Assembly (NCBI RefSeq): GCF_000455265.1
Contig: NZ_HG005140.1
Span: 640,751-704,750, forward strand
From: Paenibacillus antibioticophila
GTDB lineage: Bacteria > Bacillota > Bacilli > Paenibacillales > Paenibacillaceae
Length of the DNA: 64,000 nt
Reading direction: 5' to 3'
Part shown: positions 35,078 to 43,370 of the stretch, one piece after another
How positions within the stretch are numbered: position 1 is the first letter of the stretch
How the letters are laid out: every line of letters begins with the position of its first letter
Notes under the pieces: generated by a model
Database searches by the model: none
What the model was told of the DNA's origin: nothing
Seen by the model: only the letters and a program-made list of their open reading frames with translations
Position numbers and translations under genes: made by a program

Positions 35078-36157
35078 ATGATGAAACAAAAGAAACGCGG
35101 GTTGATGAAGCTAGGGGTCACACTACTGCTATTGATGGCTATGCTATCCGTACTGGCTGCTTGCGGCAATAACGGCGGAGCCAATCCAGCAGGCTCGGCA
35201 AATGGAAATAACACGACAGGAGCCGGGGGAAATGAGACAGCCTCGACCGCTCCAGTTCCAGTCAAAACGGCGTATGCCCCCTTTATCGGAGGCATTGGCG
35301 TATACGCGCTTGTCGACAAGGAATTTGATCTTGCGAACGGAGTGGATGTAGAGATTGGAGCCTTCGGTTCCACCTCACCGCTGATGAGCATCATGACAGG
35401 GGACGTAGACATTGCGTTCACCACACTGCAATCCTATCTCGTTTCTATTAATGCATTAATGGAAGAAGGCTCGGACATCGCGACCTTGCCAAAGATCGTG
35501 TATCTGCATAATTCCTCCACCGGAGCGGACGGAATCGTCTCGGACTCCAGCATTCAGACGGTGGCTGACCTGAAGGGCAAGACCGTATCCGCACAATACG
35601 GCGAAGTGACTCACTATATGTTGGCAAAGGCGCTGGATACCGTAGGCTTAACTATCGATGATGTCAATCTGGTGGACATGGGTCCAGGTAAAGGCGGAGC
35701 CGCCTTCGTTGCCGGTAGTGTCGATGCCGCTACGACGTTTGAGCCTTACTTGTCGCAAGGCGTCACTTCCCGTAAAGGGAACATCATCATCTCTACCGCG
35801 GATTTGGAGAACACCATTCTCGACGTCATCGTTGTCTCCGCCAAGACTGCCGAAGAGAAGCCAGCTTGGCTGCAAAACACCCTCAAGGCCGTGGAAGACG
35901 CGACCCAATACGTCAACAGCGACCTGTCCGCTGCCGCAGAATTGACAGCAGATGATCTGCAAGTGAGCGCCGCAGAAATCAAGGAAATGTTCCCGACCGT
36001 TCACCTCTATACCCTGGCCGATAACCATGAAGGCATGGATGAAGGCGGCTGGTTGTACGGAACAATGGAGGATGTAGTTGAATTCTATCATTCCATCGGA
36101 ATTATTGAAGAACCCTTTGACGTGAAGCAGCTTGTAATAGCAGATATTCTCTGGTAG
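35078..36157 (+). CDS. NitT/TauT-type ABC transporter substrate-binding lipoprotein
   Basis: A 359-residue lipoprotein: signal peptide with lipobox VLAAC, a Gly/Asn-rich linker, then an SsuA/THI5-type fold (PVKTAYAPFIGGIGVYALVDKEFDLANGVDVEIGAFGSTSPLMSIMTGDVDIAFTTLQSYLVS; DLKGKTVSAQYGEVTHYML). ATG 35078 follows GGAGGCGGG; the longer frame from 34952 overlaps the MATE gene and is rejected. It supplies substrate to the permease/ATPase pair upstream. A strong GC hairpin (36199-36221) lies after it. Confidence 0.92.
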   Translation: MMKQKKRGLMKLGVTLLLLMAMLSVLAACGNNGGANPAGSANGNNTTGAGGNETASTAPVPVKTAYAPFIGGIGVYALVDKEFDLANGVDVEIGAFGSTSPLMSIMTGDVDIAFTTLQSYLVSINALMEEGSDIATLPKIVYLHNSSTGADGIVSDSSIQTVADLKGKTVSAQYGEVTHYMLAKALDTVGLTIDDVNLVDMGPGKGGAAFVAGSVDAATTFEPYLSQGVTSRKGNIIISTADLENTILDVIVVSAKTAEEKPAWLQNTLKAVEDATQYVNSDLSAAAELTADDLQVSAAEIKEMFPTVHLYTLADNHEGMDEGGWLYGTMEDVVEFYHSIGIIEEPFDVKQLVIADILW

Positions 36158-36259
36158 TAGCATAGCCACTTCGCTGTATGCCTTAATCCAGACTTGAACC
36201 GGGCGGGGACTCTCCGTCCGGCACACTCTACTATTTTCTAATACGGAGGCGATGCTTTG

Positions 36260-36832
36260 ATGATTACGATTCCTGAAAACAGCGTGTACATTCTGGTGGA
36301 TGTGCAGAACTCAGACCCGGCGAAGGAGCCTCGCGGCAATTCAGACAAACGGGAGCGGTACTTGAAGAACGTCGAGCGTGTGACGGAATATTTCCGTGAA
36401 CGCGGGGACGTGCCCATTGTCCATATCCGGGAAATTCACCGCAAGGACCTGATCGATTACGGCCGCGAATTGGAAGGCGCAGAGAACATTCACTGCCTGG
36501 AGGGCACGCCCGAAGCGACCTACTATGAGCCTACAGCTCCCATTGAAGGGGAATATACGGTGGATAAGCGCCGATATAGCGCCTTTTTCGGGACAGATCT
36601 GGAGATTCTGCTCCGCGGCCTGAAGGCTGAGCATCTGTTCCTGGTTGGCGGCATGACCGATATTTGCGTGCATTACACCGCTATAGATGCGCACCAATAC
36701 AACTATCATGTTCATGTGTTCAAGGAAGCCTGCGGCACGCCAAGCAGTGATGAGGTGGCCCAGGCAGCACTGGACAATATCGAGTATCATCAGGCTGGCT
36801 CCATCATTTCTGTCGAAGATTTGTTCCAGTAA
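36260..36832 (+). CDS. Isochorismatase-like cysteine hydrolase, paralog 1
   Basis: A 190-residue hydrolase of the isochorismatase-like superfamily with the catalytic triad Asp14 (LVDVQNSD), Lys103 (TVDKRRYSAF) and Cys136 (GGMTDICVHYT). The family includes biuret, triuret and guanylurea hydrolases, ureidoacrylate amidohydrolase and nicotinamidase. With allophanate hydrolase in the same cluster, hydrolysis of a ureido compound is more likely than isochorismate. GGAGG lies 10 bases before ATG 36260 (TTG 36257 is possible). It is followed after 30 bases by a close paralog. Confidence 0.87.
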   Translation: MITIPENSVYILVDVQNSDPAKEPRGNSDKRERYLKNVERVTEYFRERGDVPIVHIREIHRKDLIDYGRELEGAENIHCLEGTPEATYYEPTAPIEGEYTVDKRRYSAFFGTDLEILLRGLKAEHLFLVGGMTDICVHYTAIDAHQYNYHVHVFKEACGTPSSDEVAQAALDNIEYHQAGSIISVEDLFQ

Positions 36833-36862
36833 GAGCTTGTATAAAAAAGGAGGAGATTCCCC

Positions 36863-37438
36863 ATGACCCAAATTCCCGAACACAGTGCGTTGCTAGTTAT
36901 CGATATTCAGAATGACTTTGTAACGGTAAGCGACGCTATCCCGATCATGGAAGGCGGTACGTGTATGCTCAACTCGCCGAAGGTCATCGGTCATTTTCGC
37001 AAGCTGGGACTGCCCGTGATTCAAATTCGCGAGCTGCACCGTGCCGATCATAGCGACTTCGGCCGCGAGCTCGATGGCGTGGAGAAGGTCCACTGTCTGG
37101 AAGGAACGCCTGCCGAGGAATTCCATCCGCTGACTGCTCCAATCGAGGGCGAATACATTATCACAAAACGCCGGTATAGCGCGTTCTTCGCTACGGACTT
37201 GGATCTGCTCCTGCGGTGCCTGGGCGTCAAGCGTCTGTACCTGATCGGCGGCATGACCGATATCTGCGTACGCTTCACGGCCGTAGACGCTCATCAGCAT
37301 GATTATCACTTCCATGTCGTATCCGATGCGGTGATCGGCACTAGCCGGCAGGCTCACAATATGGCGCTGCTGAACATGGAGTATCTGCAAACCGGGGCAA
37401 ATATGACGACCGAAGAAGTGCTGGCGCTGACGCGCTAA
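36863..37438 (+). CDS. Isochorismatase-like cysteine hydrolase, paralog 2
   Basis: A 191-residue paralog of the preceding protein: Asp14 (VIDIQND), Lys102 (IITKRRYSAFF) and Cys135 (GGMTDICVRFT). The two share long blocks (GRELxGxExxHCLEGTPxxxxxxxTAPIEGEY, GGMTDICV), so they arose by tandem duplication and may form a heteromer or act on successive substrates, as triuret and biuret hydrolases do elsewhere. AAAGGAGGAG precedes the ATG. Confidence 0.87.
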   Translation: MTQIPEHSALLVIDIQNDFVTVSDAIPIMEGGTCMLNSPKVIGHFRKLGLPVIQIRELHRADHSDFGRELDGVEKVHCLEGTPAEEFHPLTAPIEGEYIITKRRYSAFFATDLDLLLRCLGVKRLYLIGGMTDICVRFTAVDAHQHDYHFHVVSDAVIGTSRQAHNMALLNMEYLQTGANMTTEEVLALTR

Positions 37439-37440
37439 CA

Positions 37441-38901
37441 ATGATGGCGAACGCTCATCCCTCCCAGGAGGAGAACTCTCGCGTACAGCAAATAGCTGCC
37501 AGTATTGATCGGCTAAGCCCTCAGCTAACCGCTCTAAGCGACCATATCTGGGAGCTGGCAGAGACCAAATTCGAGGAATTTGGCTCCGCCCGGCTCCTGG
37601 CCGGCATGCTGGAGGAAGCGGGCTTTGATGTCAGCCACGGGATCGGCGGGCTGCCGACCGCTTTTATGGCTTCATTTGGGCAGGGCGATGGTCCGGTCAT
37701 CGCCCTGCTAGGGGAATATGATGCCTTGCCTGGGCTGAGCCAGAGAGATGGAGTGGTTCAGCGGGAGCCGCTGCAAGACGACAGCGGCAATGATAATGGG
37801 AATGGCCACGGCTGCGGCCACCATCTGCTGGGGACAGGCTCGCTTGCCGCCGCCATCGCCTTGAAGGAGTACCTGGCCGAGACCGGGCTTCCAGGTACCA
37901 TCAGGTACTACGGTTGTCCCGCCGAGGAAGGCGGCTCCGGCAAAACCTTCCTCGTGCGGGAAGGGGCCTTCGACGGCGTGGATGCCGCCTTGACCTGGCA
38001 CCCGGGCTACGGCAATGCCGTCGTGTCCATGACGTCGGCGGCGAACTACCAGGTGCGCTACCGCTTTGAGGGGCGCAGCTCCCACGCTGCCGCCAGTCCG
38101 CACACGGGACGCAGCGCGCTGGACGCGGTGGAGCTTATGAACGTGGGCGCCAACTACCTGCGAGAGCACGTCCCGCCCAGCGTCCGCTTCCATTACGCCG
38201 TGACCAACACCGGCGGCTTCTCCCCCAATGTCGTCCAAGCCACGGCGGAGGTCGTGTACCTCATTCGCGCTCCCGAAGTTCGCGATGTTGAAGCCGTCTA
38301 TGCCCGGATCAACGACATCGCCCAAGGGGCAGCCTTAATGACCGGAACACAGGTACAGATTCGGTTTGAGAAGGCCTGTTCCAATCTCATTCCGAACATC
38401 ACGCTGGAACAGATCATGCAGCACTGCTTCGAGCAGCTTGGCGTACCCACGTTTACAGAGAGAGAACAACGTTACGCCGCGGCTATCTCCGCCACGCTGG
38501 TGGAACAGTCGGAAGGGGGGAATGTCAACACCCCCTCCCCTCTACCCTTGCCGGAGACGCTGGATGCCTACGAGCCGGAGGCAGGCAGCATGCTAGGCTC
38601 CACCGATGTGGCCGACGTGAGCTGGATCATTCCCACAGCCCAGCTCGAGACCGTGTGCTTCGCTCGTGACACGCCGTTCCACTCGTGGCAGATGGTGGCC
38701 CAGGGGCGGTCAAGCGCCGCCCATAAGGGCATGCTGCACGCCGCCAAGGTTATGGCGGCCACCGCAGCAGCCCTGATGGCAGAGCCCTCGGCCGTGCTGG
38801 AGGCGACGCAGGAGCTGCGCCGCCGGGGCGGCATCGAAGGCTATGCCTGCCCGATCCCGGGGGATGTGCTTCCCCCGGTACATCCCTCATTGCGCGCCTG
38901 A
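37441..38901 (+). CDS. M20-family amidohydrolase (AbgB-like)
   Basis: A 486-residue zinc amidase of the M20D/AbgB type, which removes amide-linked groups from small molecules. Zinc-ligand motifs are visible: GHGCGHHLLGTG, a CPAEEGGSGKTF glutamate pair, LTWHPGYG and the C-terminal DTPFHSWQMVAQG. An inserted NDNGNGHG-rich loop precedes the metal site. It begins two bases after the previous stop and has no clear ribosome-binding site, so translation is probably coupled. Substrate unknown; likely the last step in processing the imported nitrogen compound. Confidence 0.88.
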   Translation: MMANAHPSQEENSRVQQIAASIDRLSPQLTALSDHIWELAETKFEEFGSARLLAGMLEEAGFDVSHGIGGLPTAFMASFGQGDGPVIALLGEYDALPGLSQRDGVVQREPLQDDSGNDNGNGHGCGHHLLGTGSLAAAIALKEYLAETGLPGTIRYYGCPAEEGGSGKTFLVREGAFDGVDAALTWHPGYGNAVVSMTSAANYQVRYRFEGRSSHAAASPHTGRSALDAVELMNVGANYLREHVPPSVRFHYAVTNTGGFSPNVVQATAEVVYLIRAPEVRDVEAVYARINDIAQGAALMTGTQVQIRFEKACSNLIPNITLEQIMQHCFEQLGVPTFTEREQRYAAAISATLVEQSEGGNVNTPSPLPLPETLDAYEPEAGSMLGSTDVADVSWIIPTAQLETVCFARDTPFHSWQMVAQGRSSAAHKGMLHAAKVMAATAAALMAEPSAVLEATQELRRRGGIEGYACPIPGDVLPPVHPSLRA

Positions 38902-38965
38902 CCGCCGCGAATGCAATATCGTTGTCTGGCTGGCCTCCGGGTCCAGCACAGACACCAACAACAAC

Positions 38966-39013
38966 AAAAACAGCAAGTGCCACGAGTAACTCCCCGGCAC
39001 TTGCTGTTTTTTG
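38966..39013 (+). terminator. Intrinsic terminator of the nitrogen-scavenging cluster
   Basis: AACAGCAAGTGCC pairs perfectly with GGCACTTGCTGTT around a 14-base loop, followed by a T-run. Confidence 0.85.
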
Positions 39014-39076
39014 CTACTTCTCACGGGCATGCATATTTACAAGCCTGCCCGTAAGAGAAAGCTCAGATGAAAGGGC

Positions 39077-39469
39077 CTACCTTGAAGAGTCCCTTCCATC
39101 TGAGCCAGAGCCCGTCCGCCACCGCATCAGGGCTCCCTGCAACACCACAGCATGGTTATGCTGCTCATCCTTCGCTGCATACAGCAGCGTGACAGGGCGG
39201 CCAGATTCCGCCCACTGCCAGATCCGGGCCATTTCGCCCGCGGCTGGCTCCCTGGCCAGCTCCGCTTCATAGCGTTCGGCAAATGCCGCAAATTTGTCCG
39301 GCTCATGGTTAAACCATTTGCGCAATTCTGGAGATGGGGCCACCTCGCGCAGCCAGGCATCCAGCCGGGCTGCTTCCTTGCTCAAGCCCCGCGGCCAGAG
39401 ACGGTCGACCAGAACCCTGATCCCATCAGTATCCTCAGGCGGAGTATAGACACGCTTCACTCGTAGCAT
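39077..39469 (-). CDS. DUF488 family protein
   Basis: A 130-residue protein with the full DUF488 signature: KRVYTPPEDTDGIRVLVDRLWPRGLSKEAARLDAWLREVAPSPELRKWFNHEPDKFAAFAERYEAEL and VTLLYAAKDEQHNHAVVL. Function unknown. ATG 39469 is where the family begins; the frame extends to 39520 without support. The gene upstream overlaps its 5' end. Confidence 0.88.
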   Translation of the reverse strand: MLRVKRVYTPPEDTDGIRVLVDRLWPRGLSKEAARLDAWLREVAPSPELRKWFNHEPDKFAAFAERYEAELAREPAAGEMARIWQWAESGRPVTLLYAAKDEQHNHAVVLQGALMRWRTGSGSDGRDSSR

Positions 39470-39644
39470 ATTCACTGCCCACGCCCCCTTGCTCACGGAG
39501 TCCCGTTCTGTATTTCGCATCGTGCCGCTCCTTGGGGCGCCGTCTCACCGCCGCCTCATCCTGGACGCGCACATTCGAGCTAAACAGCCCGCTATCTCCG
39601 GTGACTTTGAAGGAAGGGTATGCGGAATCAGCTTCAATCTTCAT
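39435..39644 (-). CDS. Small hypothetical protein
   Basis: A 69-codon frame with a good ribosome-binding site (GGGAGG 8 bases before ATG) that overlaps the start of the DUF488 gene in another frame. The first 30 residues (KIEADSAYPSFKVTGDSGLFSSNVRVQDEAA) look like a folded protein, while the rest is basic and low in information, so the end may be altered by a frameshift. I do not recognise it. Confidence 0.4.
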   Translation of the reverse strand: MKIEADSAYPSFKVTGDSGLFSSNVRVQDEAAVRRRPKERHDAKYRTGLREQGGVGSEYATSEACLYSA

Positions 39645-39865
39645 CGCCTCGGCCTCCCTGTTGTATAGATGTTGATGGCAATTTCAATGTCTTAATCTAT
39701 AGCTTATAATCTATCCTACTACAGAAACCCCATCCTGCCGTGTGATCGAGAATCTTGACTGTCACCTCTTTTTGTTCCTTTTCTCGCTGAATGGATCTTC
39801 GATCTTCATATTCTCATCATGCCTTCTATGTGATTTCTGTCGTCAGACCGAGGCTGTGCCCTCGT

Positions 39866-41104
39866 CTAGTCCTCATCCTGCTCCAGTAGAGTATTGAGCC
39901 ATAGTCCCGCTAAATGATTCGCCCCTCGGAAGCCCACAAAGGGCGGGTCATATGGGCTTAAGCGCCATCTTACGTCAGGGGTGCCGATTTGAAGCTCAAG
40001 ACTGCGCCCCGACCATTTCAGTGCCTCCCCCGAGGCCATTAGCACCCCCTGCTTATGTGCGACGACCACACGCGTCCACTCATCCTCCGTGTAATAGGGA
40101 ATATCTGTACTAGCCATGTCAGGAGAATCACACCAGCAAACACCCGGGCTTAGCGAAAACTCCTCGCGGGCATAAGCCAATATTCCTTCCACCACATCCG
40201 CATGTCCCCCCAGGGAAACCGTTGCTTCCTCAGGATGAGAACGAACGATATGTTGAAAGACGCGGCGGGACGGGATCAGCAGGCCCTGCGCCCGCTCGGT
40301 CTCCGCCTGCACAAATTCCCGATTGGGCTGCCGACCGCAAAGCTCCGCAATCTGCTCAATCCAACGAAGCGTTCCCTTGATGCCATAAGGTCTTGCCGGT
40401 AAATAGGGGGTTCCGAACTGCTCGCGCAAATGCTGTGCTGCCGCCTCCCCCTCGCGGCGGATTACCAGATTAATATGAGCACCACCCATCTGCTCGATAT
40501 CATGCACATGGGTATCCGAGGTAAGTATACAAAGCGGTCTCATGCCAAAGGCTCCCTCCATAATACGCACAAGCTCCTCCGCATCCGCCTGAAAGCGAAA
40601 CAGGTCCGCGCAAGAGCCTATAATATTATAGGTGGGCTGCACCGTTTTCTCCGCCTGTCGTGGCAGCGTCCGAACCAGCAATAGAAGTGCCTCCCGCACC
40701 CCCTGATATCCGAATACATCGAAGCCCCCTGCACCAAATGGCAGCAATGGCACCTCGGGGAAATCCAATTGCAGTTCCCGGCATATTGCAGGCAAATCCG
40801 TACCGATTACCGTTGGCACCGAAGAGGGCAGCAGGAATACGATCTCGGGATGATCGCGCTCTATAATCTCAGCGATTGTGCGGTGAAGTCGACCCGTATC
40901 CCCCAGTGAAATATCCGTTTCATCGATATGAGTGGAATACAACCGGCAGGCATCCACGACCCCAACCTGCTCCAGAAATACCCGTCCATACAGCATATGA
41001 CCCATGCATCCGTATTCAACCAGCGCCGCACCGCGAATAGATGCCAGCGTCCGCAGCGTTCCCATTCTACCGGACATAGGCGGCCTCAGCTTATACAGTC
41101 CCAT
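39866..41104 (-). CDS. Nitrogenase-like beta-type subunit (NifK/BchB-superfamily)
   Basis: A 412-residue member of the nitrogenase component-1 superfamily. The N-terminus has LVEYGCMGHMLYG, placing Cys33 at the second P-cluster-ligand position of NifK, but the first position has no Cys and the third is serine (LLPSSVPTVIGTDL, Ser95 in place of Cys). The fold-typical GTDLPAICREL, PLLPFGAGGFDVFGYQGV and C-terminal PFVGFRGANHLAGLWLN are present. It can therefore give one ligand to a cluster shared with the alpha-type partner, as in DPOR/COR enzymes, but not a full P-cluster. GGGAGG lies 7 bases before its ATG, inside the preceding gene (14-base overlap). Confidence 0.85.
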   Translation of the reverse strand: MGLYKLRPPMSGRMGTLRTLASIRGAALVEYGCMGHMLYGRVFLEQVGVVDACRLYSTHIDETDISLGDTGRLHRTIAEIIERDHPEIVFLLPSSVPTVIGTDLPAICRELQLDFPEVPLLPFGAGGFDVFGYQGVREALLLLVRTLPRQAEKTVQPTYNIIGSCADLFRFQADAEELVRIMEGAFGMRPLCILTSDTHVHDIEQMGGAHINLVIRREGEAAAQHLREQFGTPYLPARPYGIKGTLRWIEQIAELCGRQPNREFVQAETERAQGLLIPSRRVFQHIVRSHPEEATVSLGGHADVVEGILAYAREEFSLSPGVCWCDSPDMASTDIPYYTEDEWTRVVVAHKQGVLMASGEALKWSGRSLELQIGTPDVRWRLSPYDPPFVGFRGANHLAGLWLNTLLEQDED

Positions 41105-42386
41105 ATATATTCCTCCCGATTCGCATCCTCTGTGCCTGTTGCCAAGTCTCCAGCATGCGGTTGATTAGCAGACAGGTTCGCTCATAGCCGATTCGTCCGT
41201 ACAGCTCATATAAATGCGATATACAAGGAATTGCTCCTGTTCCGCCCGGAATCTCCCCAAAGGATAGAGCGGGGTTCATTCGTTCCAGCACCTTAGCATC
41301 CGCTTCCTCATTTACCATGTGGCATATCAACGGGTCTTCGCCGACACCCTTCAATGCCTTGGCCCACTTTCGATCATCCGGATAGAATTCCTCAACATGC
41401 AAAAGAAGCGGTTTCATATGAAGCTCGGCCAGATACAGGGCAAGCGGCAGAGGCGTCAGCGCATTTTGATGCGTAGCGATATAGCTTATCCCCTGAAATA
41501 CCTGGCGTGCTCGCTCATGCAATGAGGCAGCCTCCTTCCTCGCTGCTTCAAACTCGTCATTCCACTGAATATCCAGCGCTTCCGCTACATCCGCATAGAG
41601 ACGATCAATTCCGGGTACATCATACGTTTCGTGAAGGCTGATGTAAGGCACTCCGCAGCGCCTTTTCATAAGCTCCGCCAACGGATTCATATATGGAGAG
41701 AGCACCAGGTTCAGCCGTGCATCTCCAGCATCAATAAAATCGGCAATGTCCGATTTGGGGGCAAGCATACGCAGCCGGAAGCCTCTCTCCTTGAGCGCTT
41801 GAAGCAATTCCGGTTCAGGGACATGCTCCTCCCTTGGACTGCGCCCCAGAATGTTAACAATATCAGGGCAAGTTTCCGCCTGCTCCACCAGTTCGCCAAA
41901 GGCAGCCAAGGTCTTCCAATAGCCGGACGGATAACTGTTGCACTTGAAGTGGCCCATCAGAACAAAGCTCAGCTGCGCCTTGACCTCCGGCTGTATCTCA
42001 CGCACAATCCCTTCGATATCCTCGCCGATCACCTCCGGCACACAGGTCAGCACCAGCATAATGGCCTTGGTTCCAGTCTGGTCCATCTCCCGGATTGCCC
42101 CGATAAGCCCTTCGCGGCAGCCAAACACCACCTCATGGGCATCCAGAATATACATCCAGTGGTACACACCCTCTTTGCCGCTGGCATGCTCTACTACCTT
42201 CCGGCTGTAAATGCCGCACTCCGCCGTACCTACCACAAGCGTGGACATGCCATTGATATTCGAGCTGATCGCCAGCGCTGTATGCATCGGGCAATGGTTT
42301 CCGGGAAAAGCCGCCGGAGTCAAAAATTTAACACCGGCATTCGACCTCACCGACGACAAGCGTTTTACATGCTTCAACTCGCTCAT
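41091..42386 (-). CDS. Nitrogenase-like alpha-type subunit (NifD/BchN-superfamily)
   Basis: A 431-residue component-1 protein. Cys32 ([10 protein letters not shown]), Cys57 ([12 protein letters not shown]) and Cys115 ([16 protein letters not shown]) sit at the three P-cluster positions of NifD, and [13 protein letters not shown] matches the D..DIVFGG block. The region that holds the FeMo-cofactor cysteine of NifD (Cys275) reads [16 protein letters not shown], with no cysteine, so a canonical cofactor is unlikely. The C-terminal [14 protein letters not shown] block is retained. Its ATG overlaps the NifH-like stop (ATGA). Substrate unknown. Confidence 0.88.
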   Translation of the reverse strand: MSELKHVKRLSSVRSNAGVKFLTPAAFPGNHCPMHTALAISSNINGMSTLVVGTAECGIYSRKVVEHASGKEGVYHWMYILDAHEVVFGCREGLIGAIREMDQTGTKAIMLVLTCVPEVIGEDIEGIVREIQPEVKAQLSFVLMGHFKCNSYPSGYWKTLAAFGELVEQAETCPDIVNILGRSPREEHVPEPELLQALKERGFRLRMLAPKSDIADFIDAGDARLNLVLSPYMNPLAELMKRRCGVPYISLHETYDVPGIDRLYADVAEALDIQWNDEFEAARKEAASLHERARQVFQGISYIATHQNALTPLPLALYLAELHMKPLLLHVEEFYPDDRKWAKALKGVGEDPLICHMVNEEADAKVLERMNPALSFGEIPGGTGAIPCISHLYELYGRIGYERTCLLINRMLETWQQAQRMRIGRNIYGTV

Positions 42387-43138
42387 TCCGCTTCCCTTCC
42401 CTCCAGCAGGCGCAAGGCCAATCTCTTATAATGCTCCGCCATGTCTGAATCCGGGAAGGCCTCCACCACCGTCTTGCCCTGCGCTTCAGCTTCCTGAACC
42501 AAGGGATGGCGGGGCAGCCTGTAAATAACCGAGGCGTCCATCTCCGCTGCCGCCTGATCCACCAGTTCGTCCTCTCGCTCAATGTTCTTGGCATTCAGGA
42601 TCAGCCCTCGCAGTGAAGCATACCCGCGCTTCCCGAAGCTTTTGACCGCATGCGCAATATTGGTGGCGGCATACAAAGCCATCATCTCGCCGGAGGTAAC
42701 AATACACACCTCGTCCGCATATCCGCCCCGGATAGGCATGGCGAATCCGCCGCATACCACATCGCCCAATACGTCGTACAGAACAACATCCGGCTTGTAG
42801 ATCTCATAAGCCTCCAACTCCTCCAGCTTTTCGAAGGCAGTAATAATCCCCCGCCCCGCGCACCCGACTCCAGGCACCGGGCCGCCGGACTCCACACACA
42901 GCACTCCCGTACTGCTCTGCACCACCAGTTCCTCCAGCTCCGCATCCCCATTCTCTCGTAAAACATCCAGCACGGTTGGAATGTTGTTCCCACCGGTCAA
43001 GGTACGGGAGGAGTCGGCCTTGGGGTCACAACCAATTTGCAGCACCGTTAATCCCATAGCAGCCATGGCTGCGGATATGTTGGAAACGGTAGTAGACTTG
43101 CCAATGCCTCCCTTGCCATAGATTGCAATTTTTTTCAC
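42383..43138 (-). CDS. NifH/BchL-like iron-sulfur ATPase (reductase component)
   Basis: A 251-residue P-loop protein that would form a homodimer bridged by one [4Fe-4S] cluster and pass electrons with ATP hydrolysis to the component-1 pair encoded next. Motifs: Walker A GKGGIGKS (8-15), IGCDPKADS (switch region), Cys93 in [10 protein letters not shown] and Cys129 in [14 protein letters not shown], both cluster ligands. It is shorter at the C-terminus than true NifH. GTG start with AGGAGG upstream. First gene of a coupled three-gene operon, divergent from an AraC regulator. No nifB, nifE, nifN or ferredoxin genes are nearby. Confidence 0.92.
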   Translation of the reverse strand: MKKIAIYGKGGIGKSTTVSNISAAMAAMGLTVLQIGCDPKADSSRTLTGGNNIPTVLDVLRENGDAELEELVVQSSTGVLCVESGGPVPGVGCAGRGIITAFEKLEELEAYEIYKPDVVLYDVLGDVVCGGFAMPIRGGYADEVCIVTSGEMMALYAATNIAHAVKSFGKRGYASLRGLILNAKNIEREDELVDQAAAEMDASVIYRLPRHPLVQEAEAQGKTVVEAFPDSDMAEHYKRLALRLLEGREAE

Positions 43139-43214
43139 TTATATTTGTCCTCCTAAAGTGAGTAATCAAACGGCCACAATCTCGTTCTGCATAACCTGTT
43201 TAAGTGCAACAATC

Positions 43215-43270
43215 AGTGTAGCAAACCCCGGTTCAAGTTGGAATGAACTGATCCTAAAACGAATATGAAC
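43215..43270 (-). promoter_or_regulatory. Activator-dependent promoter of the nitrogenase-like operon
   Basis: Minus strand: TACACT -10 (43220-43215), 17-base spacer, poor -35 TTCCAA (43243-43238). Two direct GTTCAT repeats exactly 22 bases apart (43270-43265 and 43248-43243) lie immediately upstream, the proximal one touching the -35. This is the usual geometry of AraC-family activation, so the divergent AraC protein is the likely activator. Confidence 0.55.
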
Positions 43271-43335
43271 GATTTCGAAATTCTGCGCTGGAAGAGAGTG
43301 CAGGAGTACCAAATAGAACACACATATATTATTAT

Positions 43336-43350
43336 TGATAATAATTATCA
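43336..43350. promoter_or_regulatory. Fur box in the AraC/nitrogenase-like intergenic region
   Basis: TGATAATAATTATCA is a perfect 7-1-7 Fur operator (TGATAATNATTATCA). It lies 20 bases before the AraC start and about 200 bases before the NifH-like start on the other strand, so it would directly repress the activator gene under iron-replete conditions. Confidence 0.92.
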
Positions 43351-43370
43351 GTGCGGGAAGGCAGGTTTTC

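Noticed and set aside
37708-38325. 205-codon minus-strand frame opposite the M20 gene
   Set aside because: Antisense of a GC-rich gene with zinc-site motifs on the plus strand; no signals of its own.
39866-43138. Canonical nitrogen-fixation operon
   Set aside because: No nifB, nifE or nifN; the D-type subunit lacks the cofactor cysteine and the K-type subunit lacks two P-cluster cysteines.
39866-43138. Protochlorophyllide or F430 reductase genes
   Set aside because: No chlorophyll or methanogen cofactor genes and an unlikely organism; the superfamily relation alone does not support it.
43335-43370. Upstream TTG start for the AraC gene
   Set aside because: It lies inside the Fur operator and lacks a ribosome-binding site; ATG 43371 is well supported.
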